Assembly (NCBI GenBank): GCA_013388965.1
Contig: JACAEG010000332.1
Location: 1-34,645, forward strand
Length of the DNA: 34,645 nt
Origin: Pseudorhodoplanes sp.
GTDB taxonomy: Bacteria; Pseudomonadota; Alphaproteobacteria; Rhizobiales; Xanthobacteraceae
Direction of reading: 5' to 3'
Shown here: one piece after another, positions 17,864 through 26,415 of the stretch
Layout of the letters: each line of letters opens with the position of its first letter
Position numbering within the stretch: position 1 is the stretch's first letter
Made by a program: the position numbers and the translations under genes
Notes under the pieces: generated by a model
Database searches by the model: none
What the model was told of the DNA's origin: nothing
Seen by the model: the letters and a program-made list of their open reading frames with translations, nothing else

Positions 17864-19039
17864 ATGAAAATGGCATTATGCGCCGCGGGCGCAGTTCTGG
17901 CGCTGGCCGCAGCCCCCGCCGCCGCGCAGGACAAGATCAAGATCGGGTTCGTGTCGACGTTCAGCGGACCGACTGCCGTGATCGGCAACGACATGCGCAA
18001 TTCCTTCGAGCTCGCGCTCGACCATCTCGGCCGCAAGATGGGCGGCAAGGATGTCGAGGTGATCTACGAAGACGACCAGCAGAAGCCGGAAGTCGGTCTG
18101 CAGAAGACGCAGAAGCTCATTCAGTCCGACAAGGTCGATTTTGTCGTCGGCTATATCTGGTCGAACGTGCTGCTCGCCTCCTACAAGCCGGTCGTCGAGT
18201 CGCAAACCTTCCTGATCGGCGCCAATGCCGGACCGCATCAGCTCGCCGGCGAGCAATGCTCCCCGTTCTTCTTCTCGACATCGTGGCAGAACGACCAGAC
18301 GCCGCAGGCGATGGGTCTCTACATGAACCAGAAGGGCGTGAAGAGCGTCTACCTGATCGGTCCGAACTACGCGGCCGGCAAGGACATGCTGGCGGGCGTC
18401 GCCTCGACCTTCAAGGGCCAGATCGTAGGCCAGGACCTGACCAAGTGGCCCGACCAGCTCGACTTCTCGGCCGAATTGTCGAAGGCGCGCGCCGCCAATC
18501 CCGAAGCGATCTTCGTCTTCTATCCCGGCGCGGCCGGCGCGCAATTCCTGAATCAATATGTGCAGGCCGGACTGAAGGGAAAAATTCCGCTCTACACCGC
18601 CTTCACGATCGACGAACTCACGCTGCCGCGCCAGGGCGATGCCGCGCTGGGCGTGCCGGGCGCGCAGGAATGGGTCAACGACCTGCCGAACGACGCGAAC
18701 AGGAAATTCGTCGCCGACTACCGCAAGAAGCACGCGGACGTGCCGGGGCCGACCTTCTACGGCGCGCAGTCCTACGACGCCGCCATGCTGATCGACTCGG
18801 CCGTGAAGGGCACGAAGGGCAATCTGAGCGACAAGAACGCCTTGCGCGCCGAGCTCAAGAAGGCGAACTTCAAGTCCGTGCGCGGCAACTTCAAGTACGG
18901 CAACAATCACTTCCCGATCCAGAATTTCTACCTGCAGGAAGCGGTCAAGAACCCGGACGGCAAGCTCGCGCTCAAGACGGTGTCGACCATCGTCGAGAAC
19001 GATCAGGATCGCTTCCATGAAAAATGCCCGATGAAGTGA
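17864..19039 (+). CDS. Branched-chain amino acid-type ABC transporter substrate-binding protein
   Basis: Signal peptide then AQDKIKIGFVSTFSGPTAVIGNDMRNSFELAL. Periplasmic binding protein family (LivK/Peripla_BP_6), followed by LivHMGF. Confidence 0.92.
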   Translation: MKMALCAAGAVLALAAAPAAAQDKIKIGFVSTFSGPTAVIGNDMRNSFELALDHLGRKMGGKDVEVIYEDDQQKPEVGLQKTQKLIQSDKVDFVVGYIWSNVLLASYKPVVESQTFLIGANAGPHQLAGEQCSPFFFSTSWQNDQTPQAMGLYMNQKGVKSVYLIGPNYAAGKDMLAGVASTFKGQIVGQDLTKWPDQLDFSAELSKARAANPEAIFVFYPGAAGAQFLNQYVQAGLKGKIPLYTAFTIDELTLPRQGDAALGVPGAQEWVNDLPNDANRKFVADYRKKHADVPGPTFYGAQSYDAAMLIDSAVKGTKGNLSDKNALRAELKKANFKSVRGNFKYGNNHFPIQNFYLQEAVKNPDGKLALKTVSTIVENDQDRFHEKCPMK

Positions 19040-19059
19040 TCGCTGGGCTGAATCCGGCA

Positions 19060-19088
19060 ACGGCAGGAGCGAGCGACGCTCCTGCCGT
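19060..19088 (+). terminator. Strong hairpin in livK-livH spacer (attenuator/processing or partial terminator)
   Basis: Perfect 12-bp stem ACGGCAGGAGCG / CGCTCCTGCCGT with 5-nt loop AGCGA, 20 bp after the livK stop. Confidence 0.7.
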
Positions 19089-19145
19089 CTTGCTTCGCGC
19101 TACCGGAACGGGATTGGGACGGCCTTCGGGGGAAGGCCGAAAACC

Positions 19146-20063
19146 ATGCTGCTGTTCATCGAACAATGTCTGAACGGGCTGCAACTCGGGCTGCTGCTAT
19201 TCCTGCTTGCGGCCGGGCTGACGCTGATTTTCGGGATCATGGATCTCGTCAATCTGGCCCACGGCTCGTTCTACATGCTTGGCGCCTATTTCGCGGCGAC
19301 CTTCGCGGTGATGACGGACAGTTTCGTGCTTGCCGCGCTGCTGGCGATGCTCGCGACGCTTGTCGTCGGCATGGCGGTCGAAGTCATCGCCATGCGGCGG
19401 CTCTATGGCCGCGACCATCTCGATCACGTGCTCGCAACCTTCGGCCTGATCCTGTTCTTCAATGAATTCGTGCGGCTGGCCTGGGGACCGGAGGGGCGCA
19501 ACATCCCCCTGCCCTCCTGGCTCAACACGTCCATCGAGTTGCTGCCCGGCGTGCCCTATTCCGCCTATCGCCTGTCGATCATCGTGGTCGCGCTGGCGGT
19601 GGCGTTCCTGCTCTACCTGATCGTCATGCGCACGCGGCTCGGAATGCTGATCCGCGCGGGCGCGTCGAACCGCGAGATGATCGGGGCGCTGGGCGTTAAT
19701 ATCAAACTCCTCTACACCCTGATTTTCGGGGTAGGCGCCGCGCTTGCGGGGCTTGCCGGGCTGATGCAGGGCGCGATCCTGACCGCGCAGATCGGCATGG
19801 GCGAGAACATTCTCATTCTGGCCTTCGTGGTCATCATCATCGGCGGCATCGGGTCGATCCGCGGCGCATTCATCGCGTCGATCATGGTCGGCCTGATCGA
19901 TACGGTCGGTCGCTCCTACCTGCCCGAATTTTTCAAGCTCGCCCTGAGCAACGAAGCGGCCGCGACGGCCGGGCCTGCAATGTCCTCCATGCTGATCTAC
20001 CTGCTGATGGCCTTGGTGCTGGTGGTCCGTCCCGAAGGCCTGTTCCCGGCGGGCGGCCGATGA
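19146..20063 (+). CDS. Branched-chain amino acid-type ABC transporter permease (LivH-like)
   Basis: MLLFIEQCLNGLQLGLLLFLLAAGLTLIFGIMDLVNLAHGSFYMLGAY, typical LivH N-terminus. Confidence 0.93.
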   Translation: MLLFIEQCLNGLQLGLLLFLLAAGLTLIFGIMDLVNLAHGSFYMLGAYFAATFAVMTDSFVLAALLAMLATLVVGMAVEVIAMRRLYGRDHLDHVLATFGLILFFNEFVRLAWGPEGRNIPLPSWLNTSIELLPGVPYSAYRLSIIVVALAVAFLLYLIVMRTRLGMLIRAGASNREMIGALGVNIKLLYTLIFGVGAALAGLAGLMQGAILTAQIGMGENILILAFVVIIIGGIGSIRGAFIASIMVGLIDTVGRSYLPEFFKLALSNEAAATAGPAMSSMLIYLLMALVLVVRPEGLFPAGGR

Positions 20064-21004
20064 CCGTCCTGTCGCTGCGCAATCTCGTGGTTGTCGTGCT
20101 GCTGGCCGGCCTGCTCCTGCTGCCGATCTATGCGCAGGTGGCCGGCAGCCCCTTTTTGCTGACGCTGTTCACGCGCATCGTCATTCTCGCCATCGCGGCG
20201 ACGAGCCTGAATCTGATCATGGGCTATGGCGGCATGGTCAGCTTCGGGCATGCCGTCTATCTCGGCATCGGCAGCTACGCGGTCGGCATCTGTGCGTTCG
20301 AGGGCGTGGAATCCGGCTTCGTCCAATGGCCGCTCGCGATCGCGGCATCCGCGCTATTCGCGCTGGTGATCGGGGCGCTGAGCCTGCGGACGCGCGGCGT
20401 CTATTTCATCATGATCACGCTCGCCTTCGCGCAGATGGCCTATTACGTCGCGATCGGCCTCGACCGCTATGGCGGCGACGACGGCATGATCCTCGAGGCG
20501 CGCAGCCGCTTTGCCGGCCTCATCAATCTCAACGACAAGACCGCATTCTACTATCTGTGCCTTGCTCTGCTCTTCGCGACGATCTTTCTGGTCTGGCGGC
20601 TGGTGAATTCGCGCTTCGGCATGGTCATCCAGGGTGCGCGCTCCAACGAACGGCGCATGCGCGCCATCGGCTTTCCGGTCTATCGCTACCGGCTGGTCTG
20701 CTTCGTCATTGCGGGCACGATCTGCGGCCTCGCCGGGGCGCTGCTGGCCAATTTCACCGACTTCGTCAGCCCCGCGGCGATGCACTGGACGCGCTCGGGC
20801 GACCTCATCATCATGGTCGTGCTGGGCGGCATGGCCTCGCCATTCGGTCCGCTGATCGGCGCCGTCGCGCTGCTCGCGCTGGAGGAAGCGCTCTCGGGAA
20901 TCACAGAATACTGGCAGATCATTCTCGGGCCGATGCTGCTGCTGATCGTGCTGTTTGCGCGCGGCGGCATCGACGGCATCCTTGCGAGGCTGCGCCATGC
21001 CTGA
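20060..21004 (+). CDS. Branched-chain amino acid-type ABC transporter permease (LivM-like)
   Basis: ATSLNLIMGYGGMVSFGHAVYLGIGSYAVG, LivM signature. ATGA overlap with livH. Confidence 0.93.
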   Translation: MTVLSLRNLVVVVLLAGLLLLPIYAQVAGSPFLLTLFTRIVILAIAATSLNLIMGYGGMVSFGHAVYLGIGSYAVGICAFEGVESGFVQWPLAIAASALFALVIGALSLRTRGVYFIMITLAFAQMAYYVAIGLDRYGGDDGMILEARSRFAGLINLNDKTAFYYLCLALLFATIFLVWRLVNSRFGMVIQGARSNERRMRAIGFPVYRYRLVCFVIAGTICGLAGALLANFTDFVSPAAMHWTRSGDLIIMVVLGGMASPFGPLIGAVALLALEEALSGITEYWQIILGPMLLLIVLFARGGIDGILARLRHA

Positions 21005-21764
21005 GCCGATCCTTCTTGTCGAGCAATTGTCCAAGCGCTTCGGCGGCATCGTCGCGACCGACCAGCTTTCGCTTGCGATCCCGCCCGGCGAATTGCACGC
21101 CATTATCGGCCCGAACGGCGCCGGCAAGACCACGCTGATCGGGCAATTGACGGGCGAATTGTGGCCCAATGGGGGGCGTATCATCTTCAACGGCGACGAT
21201 GTCACGACGCTGCCGGTGCATCGGCGCAGCGCGCTCGGGCTCGCGCGCTCCTTCCAGATCACCTCGCTGTTCCTCGACTTCACCGCGCTCGACAATGTCG
21301 CGCTCGCCGTCCAGGCCCATGCCGGGCATTCGTTCCGGTTCTGGAAGCCGGTGCGCGCCGAGCGCGCGCTGCGGGATCCCGCGATGGCCGCGATCGAGCG
21401 CGTCGGCCTTGCCGACCGCGCCAATATCCTCGTCTCGCGGCTCAGTCACGGCGAGCATCGCCAGCTCGAAATCGCGATGGCGCTCGCGACCCGGCCCCGC
21501 ATGCTCCTGCTCGACGAGCCGATGGCCGGGATGGGGCCGGAGGAATCCGCGCGCATGGTCGAGACGCTGCGCGAACTGAAGAAGGAACTGACCATACTCC
21601 TGATCGAGCATGACATGGAGGCGGTGTTCGCGCTGGCCGACCGCATCAGCGTCCTCGTCTACGGCCGGGTGATCGCCTGCGACACGCCGGAGAATATCCG
21701 GCAGAACGCGGAAGTCCGCCGTGCCTATCTGGGCGAGCAACAGGTCGCGACGCGCCATGGCTAG
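20997..21764 (+). CDS. ABC transporter ATP-binding protein (LivG-like)
   Basis: Walker A IGPNGAGKTTL, LSHGEHRQLEIAMAL signature, Walker B MLLLDEPMAGMGP. Start overlaps livM end. Confidence 0.93.
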   Translation: MPEPILLVEQLSKRFGGIVATDQLSLAIPPGELHAIIGPNGAGKTTLIGQLTGELWPNGGRIIFNGDDVTTLPVHRRSALGLARSFQITSLFLDFTALDNVALAVQAHAGHSFRFWKPVRAERALRDPAMAAIERVGLADRANILVSRLSHGEHRQLEIAMALATRPRMLLLDEPMAGMGPEESARMVETLRELKKELTILLIEHDMEAVFALADRISVLVYGRVIACDTPENIRQNAEVRRAYLGEQQVATRHG

Positions 21765-22476
21765 CGCCTCCCCCCTGCTCGTGCTCGAGGGCATCGAGAC
21801 CTGTTACGGCCTCTCCCAGGTGCTGTTCGGCGTGTCGCTGTCGATCGCGCCCGGCGAGATGGTGACGCTGATGGGCCGCAACGGCATGGGCAAGACCACG
21901 ACCGTCCGCTCGATCATGGGGCTCACGCCGGCGCGCGCGGGCACGATCCGGCTGGCGGAGGCGGAAATCCGCGGCATGCCGTCCTACCGCATCGCCAAGC
22001 TCGGCATCGGCCTCGTGCCCGAAGGACGGCAGATTTTCCCCAACCTGACCGTGCGGGAAAACCTCGTCGCCGCGGCCGCCAACCGGTCCGGCACGGACAA
22101 GCCGTGGACGCTTGCCCGCATCGGCGAGTTCTTCCCGCGCCTGCAGGAACGGGCCTCGAACATGGGCAACCAGCTCTCGGGCGGCGAGCAGCAGATGCTC
22201 GCCATCGGTCGCGCGCTGATGACCAACCCGCGTCTCCTGATCCTCGACGAGGCGACGGAGGGCCTGGCGCCGCTGATCCGCGAGGAAATCTGGAGCTGCC
22301 TGACGAGACTGAAATCCGAGGGGCAGTCGATCCTCGTCATCGACAAGAATGTCGAGAAACTGACGCAGATCGCCGACCGGCACTATCTGATCGAGCGCGG
22401 CCGCGTCGTATGGACCGGCAATTCGCGCGAGCTCGCCGCTGCCCCGGACATCCAGCACCGCTATCTCGGCGTGTGA
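21757..22476 (+). CDS. ABC transporter ATP-binding protein (LivF-like)
   Basis: Walker A LMGRNGMGKTTT, QLSGGEQQMLAIGRAL, LLILDEATEGLAP. Start overlaps livG end. Confidence 0.93.
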   Translation: MASASPLLVLEGIETCYGLSQVLFGVSLSIAPGEMVTLMGRNGMGKTTTVRSIMGLTPARAGTIRLAEAEIRGMPSYRIAKLGIGLVPEGRQIFPNLTVRENLVAAAANRSGTDKPWTLARIGEFFPRLQERASNMGNQLSGGEQQMLAIGRALMTNPRLLILDEATEGLAPLIREEIWSCLTRLKSEGQSILVIDKNVEKLTQIADRHYLIERGRVVWTGNSRELAAAPDIQHRYLGV

Positions 22477-22480
22477 CCCC

Positions 22481-22501
22481 TCTACAGACGCGATCTGTAG
22501 A
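22481..22501 (+). terminator. Hairpin after livF, candidate terminator
   Basis: TCTACAGA-CGCGA-TCTGTAGA (8-bp perfect stem) immediately after the livF stop, followed by TTT. Confidence 0.5.
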
Positions 22502-22618
22502 TTTCCCTGCGCCCTCGAAAGCCGGAAAGAAAGTTGTGAGTTTCGCCCGGTTTCGCGCGGGGATCATTTTACCGCATCCTGCAATTGGTAATGTTCGCGC
22601 GCGTTGGGGGACGAGGCG

Positions 22619-22798
22619 ATGAATGCGCTGCGCATTCTGGTCGAATGGTTTCAGGACGTCTTGAACCCGCAATCCAGGGCGGCGGCCGCCGCGCGCAGGG
22701 CCTCACCACCGCAGCCGTTTTCCAGCGACGATCTTCGCCGCCTGGAGGAGGAAGTCCGTGCCGCCTATGAGCGCCGGCAGCCTCCGGGCGCGCGGTAG
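22619..22798 (+). CDS. Small hypothetical protein (59 aa)
   Basis: MNALRILVEWFQDVLNPQSRAAAAARRASPPQPFSSDDLRRLEEEVRAAYERRQPPGAR. Own ORF between oppositely oriented genes, charged helical C-terminus. Confidence 0.45.
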   Translation: MNALRILVEWFQDVLNPQSRAAAAARRASPPQPFSSDDLRRLEEEVRAAYERRQPPGAR

Positions 22799-22819
22799 CA
22801 GCGCGCGCGGGCGCGCCGC

Positions 22820-23845
22820 TCAATCCGGCCTGATCCTGTAGAAATCGCGATACCAGTCGACGAAGCGCTGCACGCCTTCGGCCACCGGCGTCGAGGGGGT
22901 GTATCCGATCGCGTGCCTGAGATCGGTGGTGTCCGCCCAGGTGCGCGGCACGTCCCCTTGCTGCATCGGCAGAAAGTTCTTCTTCGCCTTGCGCCCGAGA
23001 CAGGTTTCAAGCGCATCGATGAACGCCATCAGGCTGACGGGCTTCGAATTCCCGATATTGTAGATGCGCCAGGGCGCCACGCCGCTGGTCGCACCGTCGG
23101 GCGCATTGCCGTTCCAGGCCGGATCGTCGCCCGGGATCACGTCGCAGACGCGGATCAGCCCTTCCACCAGATCGTCGATGAAGGTGAAGTCGCGCTCCAT
23201 GTCGCCGTTGTTGAAGACGTCGATCGGCTTGTCGGACAGCATCGCTTCCGTGAACTTGAACAGCGCCATGTCCGGGCGCCCCCAGGGGCCATAGACCGTG
23301 AAGAAGCGCAGGCCGGTCGTCGGAATGCGGAACAGGTGGCTGTAGCTGTGCGCCATCAGCTCGTTGGCGCGCTTGGTGGCGGCGTAGATCGTGAGCGGAT
23401 GATCCGCCATCTTGTGCTCGGAGAACGGCACGGCGACGTTGGCGCCGTAGACCGAGGAGGTCGAGGCATAGACCAGATGCTTGACCGGGTAGCGTCGGCA
23501 GGCTTCCAGAATGGACAGGAAGCCCTCGACATTGCTCTGCGTGTAGCTCCCCGGATTTTCCAGGCTGTAGCGCACCCCGGCCTGCGCCGCGAGATGGATC
23601 ACGATTTCGGGGCGGTGCCGCTCGAAGAGGTCGAAGACCTTGTCCCGCTCGACCAGATTGAAGGTGCCGTCGACAAAGAAGGGATGCCTCAGCAGCCGCT
23701 CCCGGCGCGCCATCTTCAGGTCGATGCTGTAATAGGTGTTCAGGTCGTCGATTCCGCAAACCCTGTGCCCGGCTTCCAGCAAACGCATGGCGACGTGAAA
23801 TCCGATGAAGCCTGCATTGCCGGTGACAAGAACGGTCTTGGACAT
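22820..23845 (-). CDS. NAD-dependent epimerase, UDP-glucuronate 4-epimerase-like
   Basis: MSKTVLVTGNAGFIGFHVAMRLLEAGHRVCGIDDLNTYYSIDLK, TIYAATKRANE (YxxxK), FFTVYGPWGRPDMALFKF. Confidence 0.9.
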   Translation of the reverse strand: MSKTVLVTGNAGFIGFHVAMRLLEAGHRVCGIDDLNTYYSIDLKMARRERLLRHPFFVDGTFNLVERDKVFDLFERHRPEIVIHLAAQAGVRYSLENPGSYTQSNVEGFLSILEACRRYPVKHLVYASTSSVYGANVAVPFSEHKMADHPLTIYAATKRANELMAHSYSHLFRIPTTGLRFFTVYGPWGRPDMALFKFTEAMLSDKPIDVFNNGDMERDFTFIDDLVEGLIRVCDVIPGDDPAWNGNAPDGATSGVAPWRIYNIGNSKPVSLMAFIDALETCLGRKAKKNFLPMQQGDVPRTWADTTDLRHAIGYTPSTPVAEGVQRFVDWYRDFYRIRPD

Positions 23846-24087
23846 TCGCTCGCGAGACCTGTGGTTCGGTGACCCGGCAGCGCCCAGCAAAATCCGGCGC
23901 ATCAGGGAAAAGGCAGGATAGCCGTGCCGGGGCACGCGCACGCGCCTGTCCGGCATGTCTTGGTAACGGCCATAGAAATTCCCGACGCCGCATAGTCAAG
24001 CCCGAACTCGGCGGCGCGACCTGCCGGTGCCGGCCGCGGCCCTTCCGTCGCGGAAACCATGCAAATCTTGCCGGAACGGGAGCGCGA

Positions 24088-25305
24088 TCAGGATTTCTGG
24101 CACTCGCTGTAGACCGTGCCCTGCACCGTCTGCACGCTTTCCAGGCACAGGGAGGGATCCGAAATCACCCCGTCCACGAGAAAGTCATAAGCCCCGTCGT
24201 CGAGCAGCAGTGCGTAGCGGCCCGGTGGCAGAACAAAGTCCTCGCGGGCCGGCCGGAGCAGGATCATGTCCTTGTTCTGGCCGAAGCGGCTTGCATCCAG
24301 TTCGAAGGATTTTCCGCGTATCGCCCACACATTTCCGACCTCCCCCTGTCTTGCCTTCCCGGAACTGAAGGTCAGCGACCGCATGACCTTCGCGATCAGC
24401 CGCAGCTTGACCCGCTCCGGCATCGCGGACAGGGCGTCGCGCCGGTACACCACGAACGCGACCTTCCCGTCCGGCAATACCGTCTCGCTGTCTCCGGTCA
24501 GAAGCGGCCCGATCGAGATGCGTTCGTCGGGAATGCCGGCGGACAGCGCTCCCAGCCTGTGGAGCCGGCCCTGCACGATGGCGTAAACGCCATATGTCGT
24601 CGGAACGAGCCCGCGCAGGATCGAGGCCGGCGTATCGGTTTCGGGTACGGCCTGGGCAACGGCCGGGGGCCTCTCGGGCGAGGGAGGGCTGGCAGGCGCA
24701 GGCGCGGCCATCTCGGCCTTCCGTGCCGGCGGCGTGCGGGACATTTCTGTCGGCACGATGAGATAGAAAATTCCGCCCGCAATGACGACGAGGAGCAGAA
24801 TCTGGGCGGCGGCCGCCCAGGAGCGCGCGCGCTGCCACACATCGCTCTGGACCATGTCGCTCTTGGGCATGGGCTGGGGAGCGACAGGCTCACGGTGAGC
24901 GGCGACGGGCTCGCGCGGCTCCGGCCGATCCTCGACCCGAGGAGCGAAGTCGTCAGGCCCGCCGTCCGCGGCATGCAACGGCTCGCTTCCGTCCGCCAGA
25001 AACGGGATGGTGGGCGCCGATCCACGCGAGGGCCCGCCGACGCGCGCATAGACCTTTTCCACTCGCTCGATCGCGGTGTCGAGCGCGGCGAGATGTCGTT
25101 GCGCTTCCGGACTGTTGGGACGCGGATAGCGGACGTAGACCTCCTTTTGCAGCTTGATGCGCGATAGCTCGAAAATCAGGCTCCGCATCAGCACCGGATC
25201 GGCGCTCGCCGATTCCACAAGCCGCATGAGCACGAGCGCGTAATCGTCCACGGCATCCGGCTGCGGCCGCGGATCGTCCCGCGGGAACGGGGCATCCTCA
25301 CTCAT
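24088..25305 (-). CDS. Hypothetical bitopic membrane protein
   Basis: 405 aa. Single central TM (AAAQILLLVVIAGGIFYLIVP), soluble N- and C-terminal regions. Confidence 0.6.
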   Translation of the reverse strand: MSEDAPFPRDDPRPQPDAVDDYALVLMRLVESASADPVLMRSLIFELSRIKLQKEVYVRYPRPNSPEAQRHLAALDTAIERVEKVYARVGGPSRGSAPTIPFLADGSEPLHAADGGPDDFAPRVEDRPEPREPVAAHREPVAPQPMPKSDMVQSDVWQRARSWAAAAQILLLVVIAGGIFYLIVPTEMSRTPPARKAEMAAPAPASPPSPERPPAVAQAVPETDTPASILRGLVPTTYGVYAIVQGRLHRLGALSAGIPDERISIGPLLTGDSETVLPDGKVAFVVYRRDALSAMPERVKLRLIAKVMRSLTFSSGKARQGEVGNVWAIRGKSFELDASRFGQNKDMILLRPAREDFVLPPGRYALLLDDGAYDFLVDGVISDPSLCLESVQTVQGTVYSECQKS

Positions 25306-25534
25306 CCGTCAATCCCGACAACACCGAGGCACGCTACCACCTCGTCGCAGGTGTTGCGATATCTCAAGGTAAACGAAATCCAATCGTCCATTTTGTTCGT
25401 AAAATGCGGCAGTTTTGGCCACGCGACGGCGGAGTGGCCGGGCGATCTGCACAGCAAGCATGTCAAATTGCGCAAGCCGGATTAAGCCGACAGTAAGCGC
25501 GCGCGCCTAGCCTTGCATCCTGCGGGAGTTCACG

Positions 25535-25819
25535 ATGCTGTCGCTTTTCATTGTGGCGGGACTGGCCGGCGCGCTGATGGCGATGCGCTGGAGGGTATTC
25601 GTCCTGCTGCCCTCGATCGCGATTCTGGCGCTGGCCGGCCCGATGCTCGCGGGCTCGGGGATCACGGCCGCGAGCTCCGCCCTGAGCGTTGCTATTGCCG
25701 CGATCGGCCTGCAGGTCGGTTATGGCGCCTGCGCATTCTTGCTGCCTGTCGCCCCCCATGCCGATGCCGGGCACGAGCCGAAGCGCGCGCCTGCCAAGGC
25801 GTCCCACTGGCAAAGCTGA
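25535..25819 (+). CDS. Small hypothetical membrane protein (94 aa)
   Basis: MLSLFIVAGLAGALMAMRWRVFVLLPSIAILALAGPML..., hydrophobic segments, no strong competing ORF. Confidence 0.5.
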   Translation: MLSLFIVAGLAGALMAMRWRVFVLLPSIAILALAGPMLAGSGITAASSALSVAIAAIGLQVGYGACAFLLPVAPHADAGHEPKRAPAKASHWQS

Positions 25820-25849
25820 GCGCGAACTGCAGCGCCGCAACGGCGCTCG

Positions 25850-26227
25850 TCAGGGACGCCACACCTGCGGCTTCCTGCTCCCCCGCGCCGAGCGGATCAG
25901 CGGTCTCGGATAATCGGAGTCCTGGAAGGCCGGCATGAAATAGCCGCCCTGCAATTCGTTGTCCGTGAGGCGGGATTTGCGAATGAACAGGTCCCCCCGC
26001 TTGGCCGCCCGGCGATCCAGCTCCAGCACGCATTGCGACTTCGACCAGAGCGCGTCGTCTCCCGCGCGCGCGGCGACAAGGACATAGAAGCCGTCCGCCG
26101 CCTTGTCGTCGTGAAACCACCTCGTCTCCAGCGCGGCGGACCTGATCCATCCGGTCTTGTCGCGATAGTTCGGTAGCGCACGCCGAGCTTCGTCTTCCGT
26201 CGCAAACCTGAAGAGATAGTCGAACAT
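25850..26227 (-). CDS. Hypothetical protein (125 aa)
   Basis: MFDYLFRFATEDEARRALPNYRDKTGWIRSAALETRWFHDD..., coherent globular composition. Confidence 0.55.
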   Translation of the reverse strand: MFDYLFRFATEDEARRALPNYRDKTGWIRSAALETRWFHDDKAADGFYVLVAARAGDDALWSKSQCVLELDRRAAKRGDLFIRKSRLTDNELQGGYFMPAFQDSDYPRPLIRSARGSRKPQVWRP

Positions 26228-26415
26228 AACCAGCCGGACCTAACTTTCGGTCAGTGGTTTGAGCGCCGAACCCGGTTTGCGTCGTCTACAGACGGCCGCT
26301 AGTATAGTCAAGCACGCCTGCTGTTTTCAAAGCATTGAGAATCCGCATGAATTGGGCCTATGCGTCGAGCCGCACCGTCCCGGCGACCGAACATCGCATA
26401 GCGGTGCGCTAGACG

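Noticed and set aside
14730-17867. 1045-aa + strand ORF antisense to the GS-like and Rieske genes
   Set aside because: High-GC antisense shadow ORF. Low-complexity Arg/Ala/His-rich translation, no recognisable domain, and both strong enzyme families lie on the opposite strand.
17876-19060. 394-aa - strand ORF antisense to livK
   Set aside because: Arg/His/Leu-rich antisense shadow; livK has a signal peptide and family signature.
25389-25439. Short inverted repeats CATTTT/AAAATG and GGCCAC/GTGGCC in the 25.3-25.5 kb spacer
   Set aside because: Only 6-bp arms with loops; expected by chance and no additional support.
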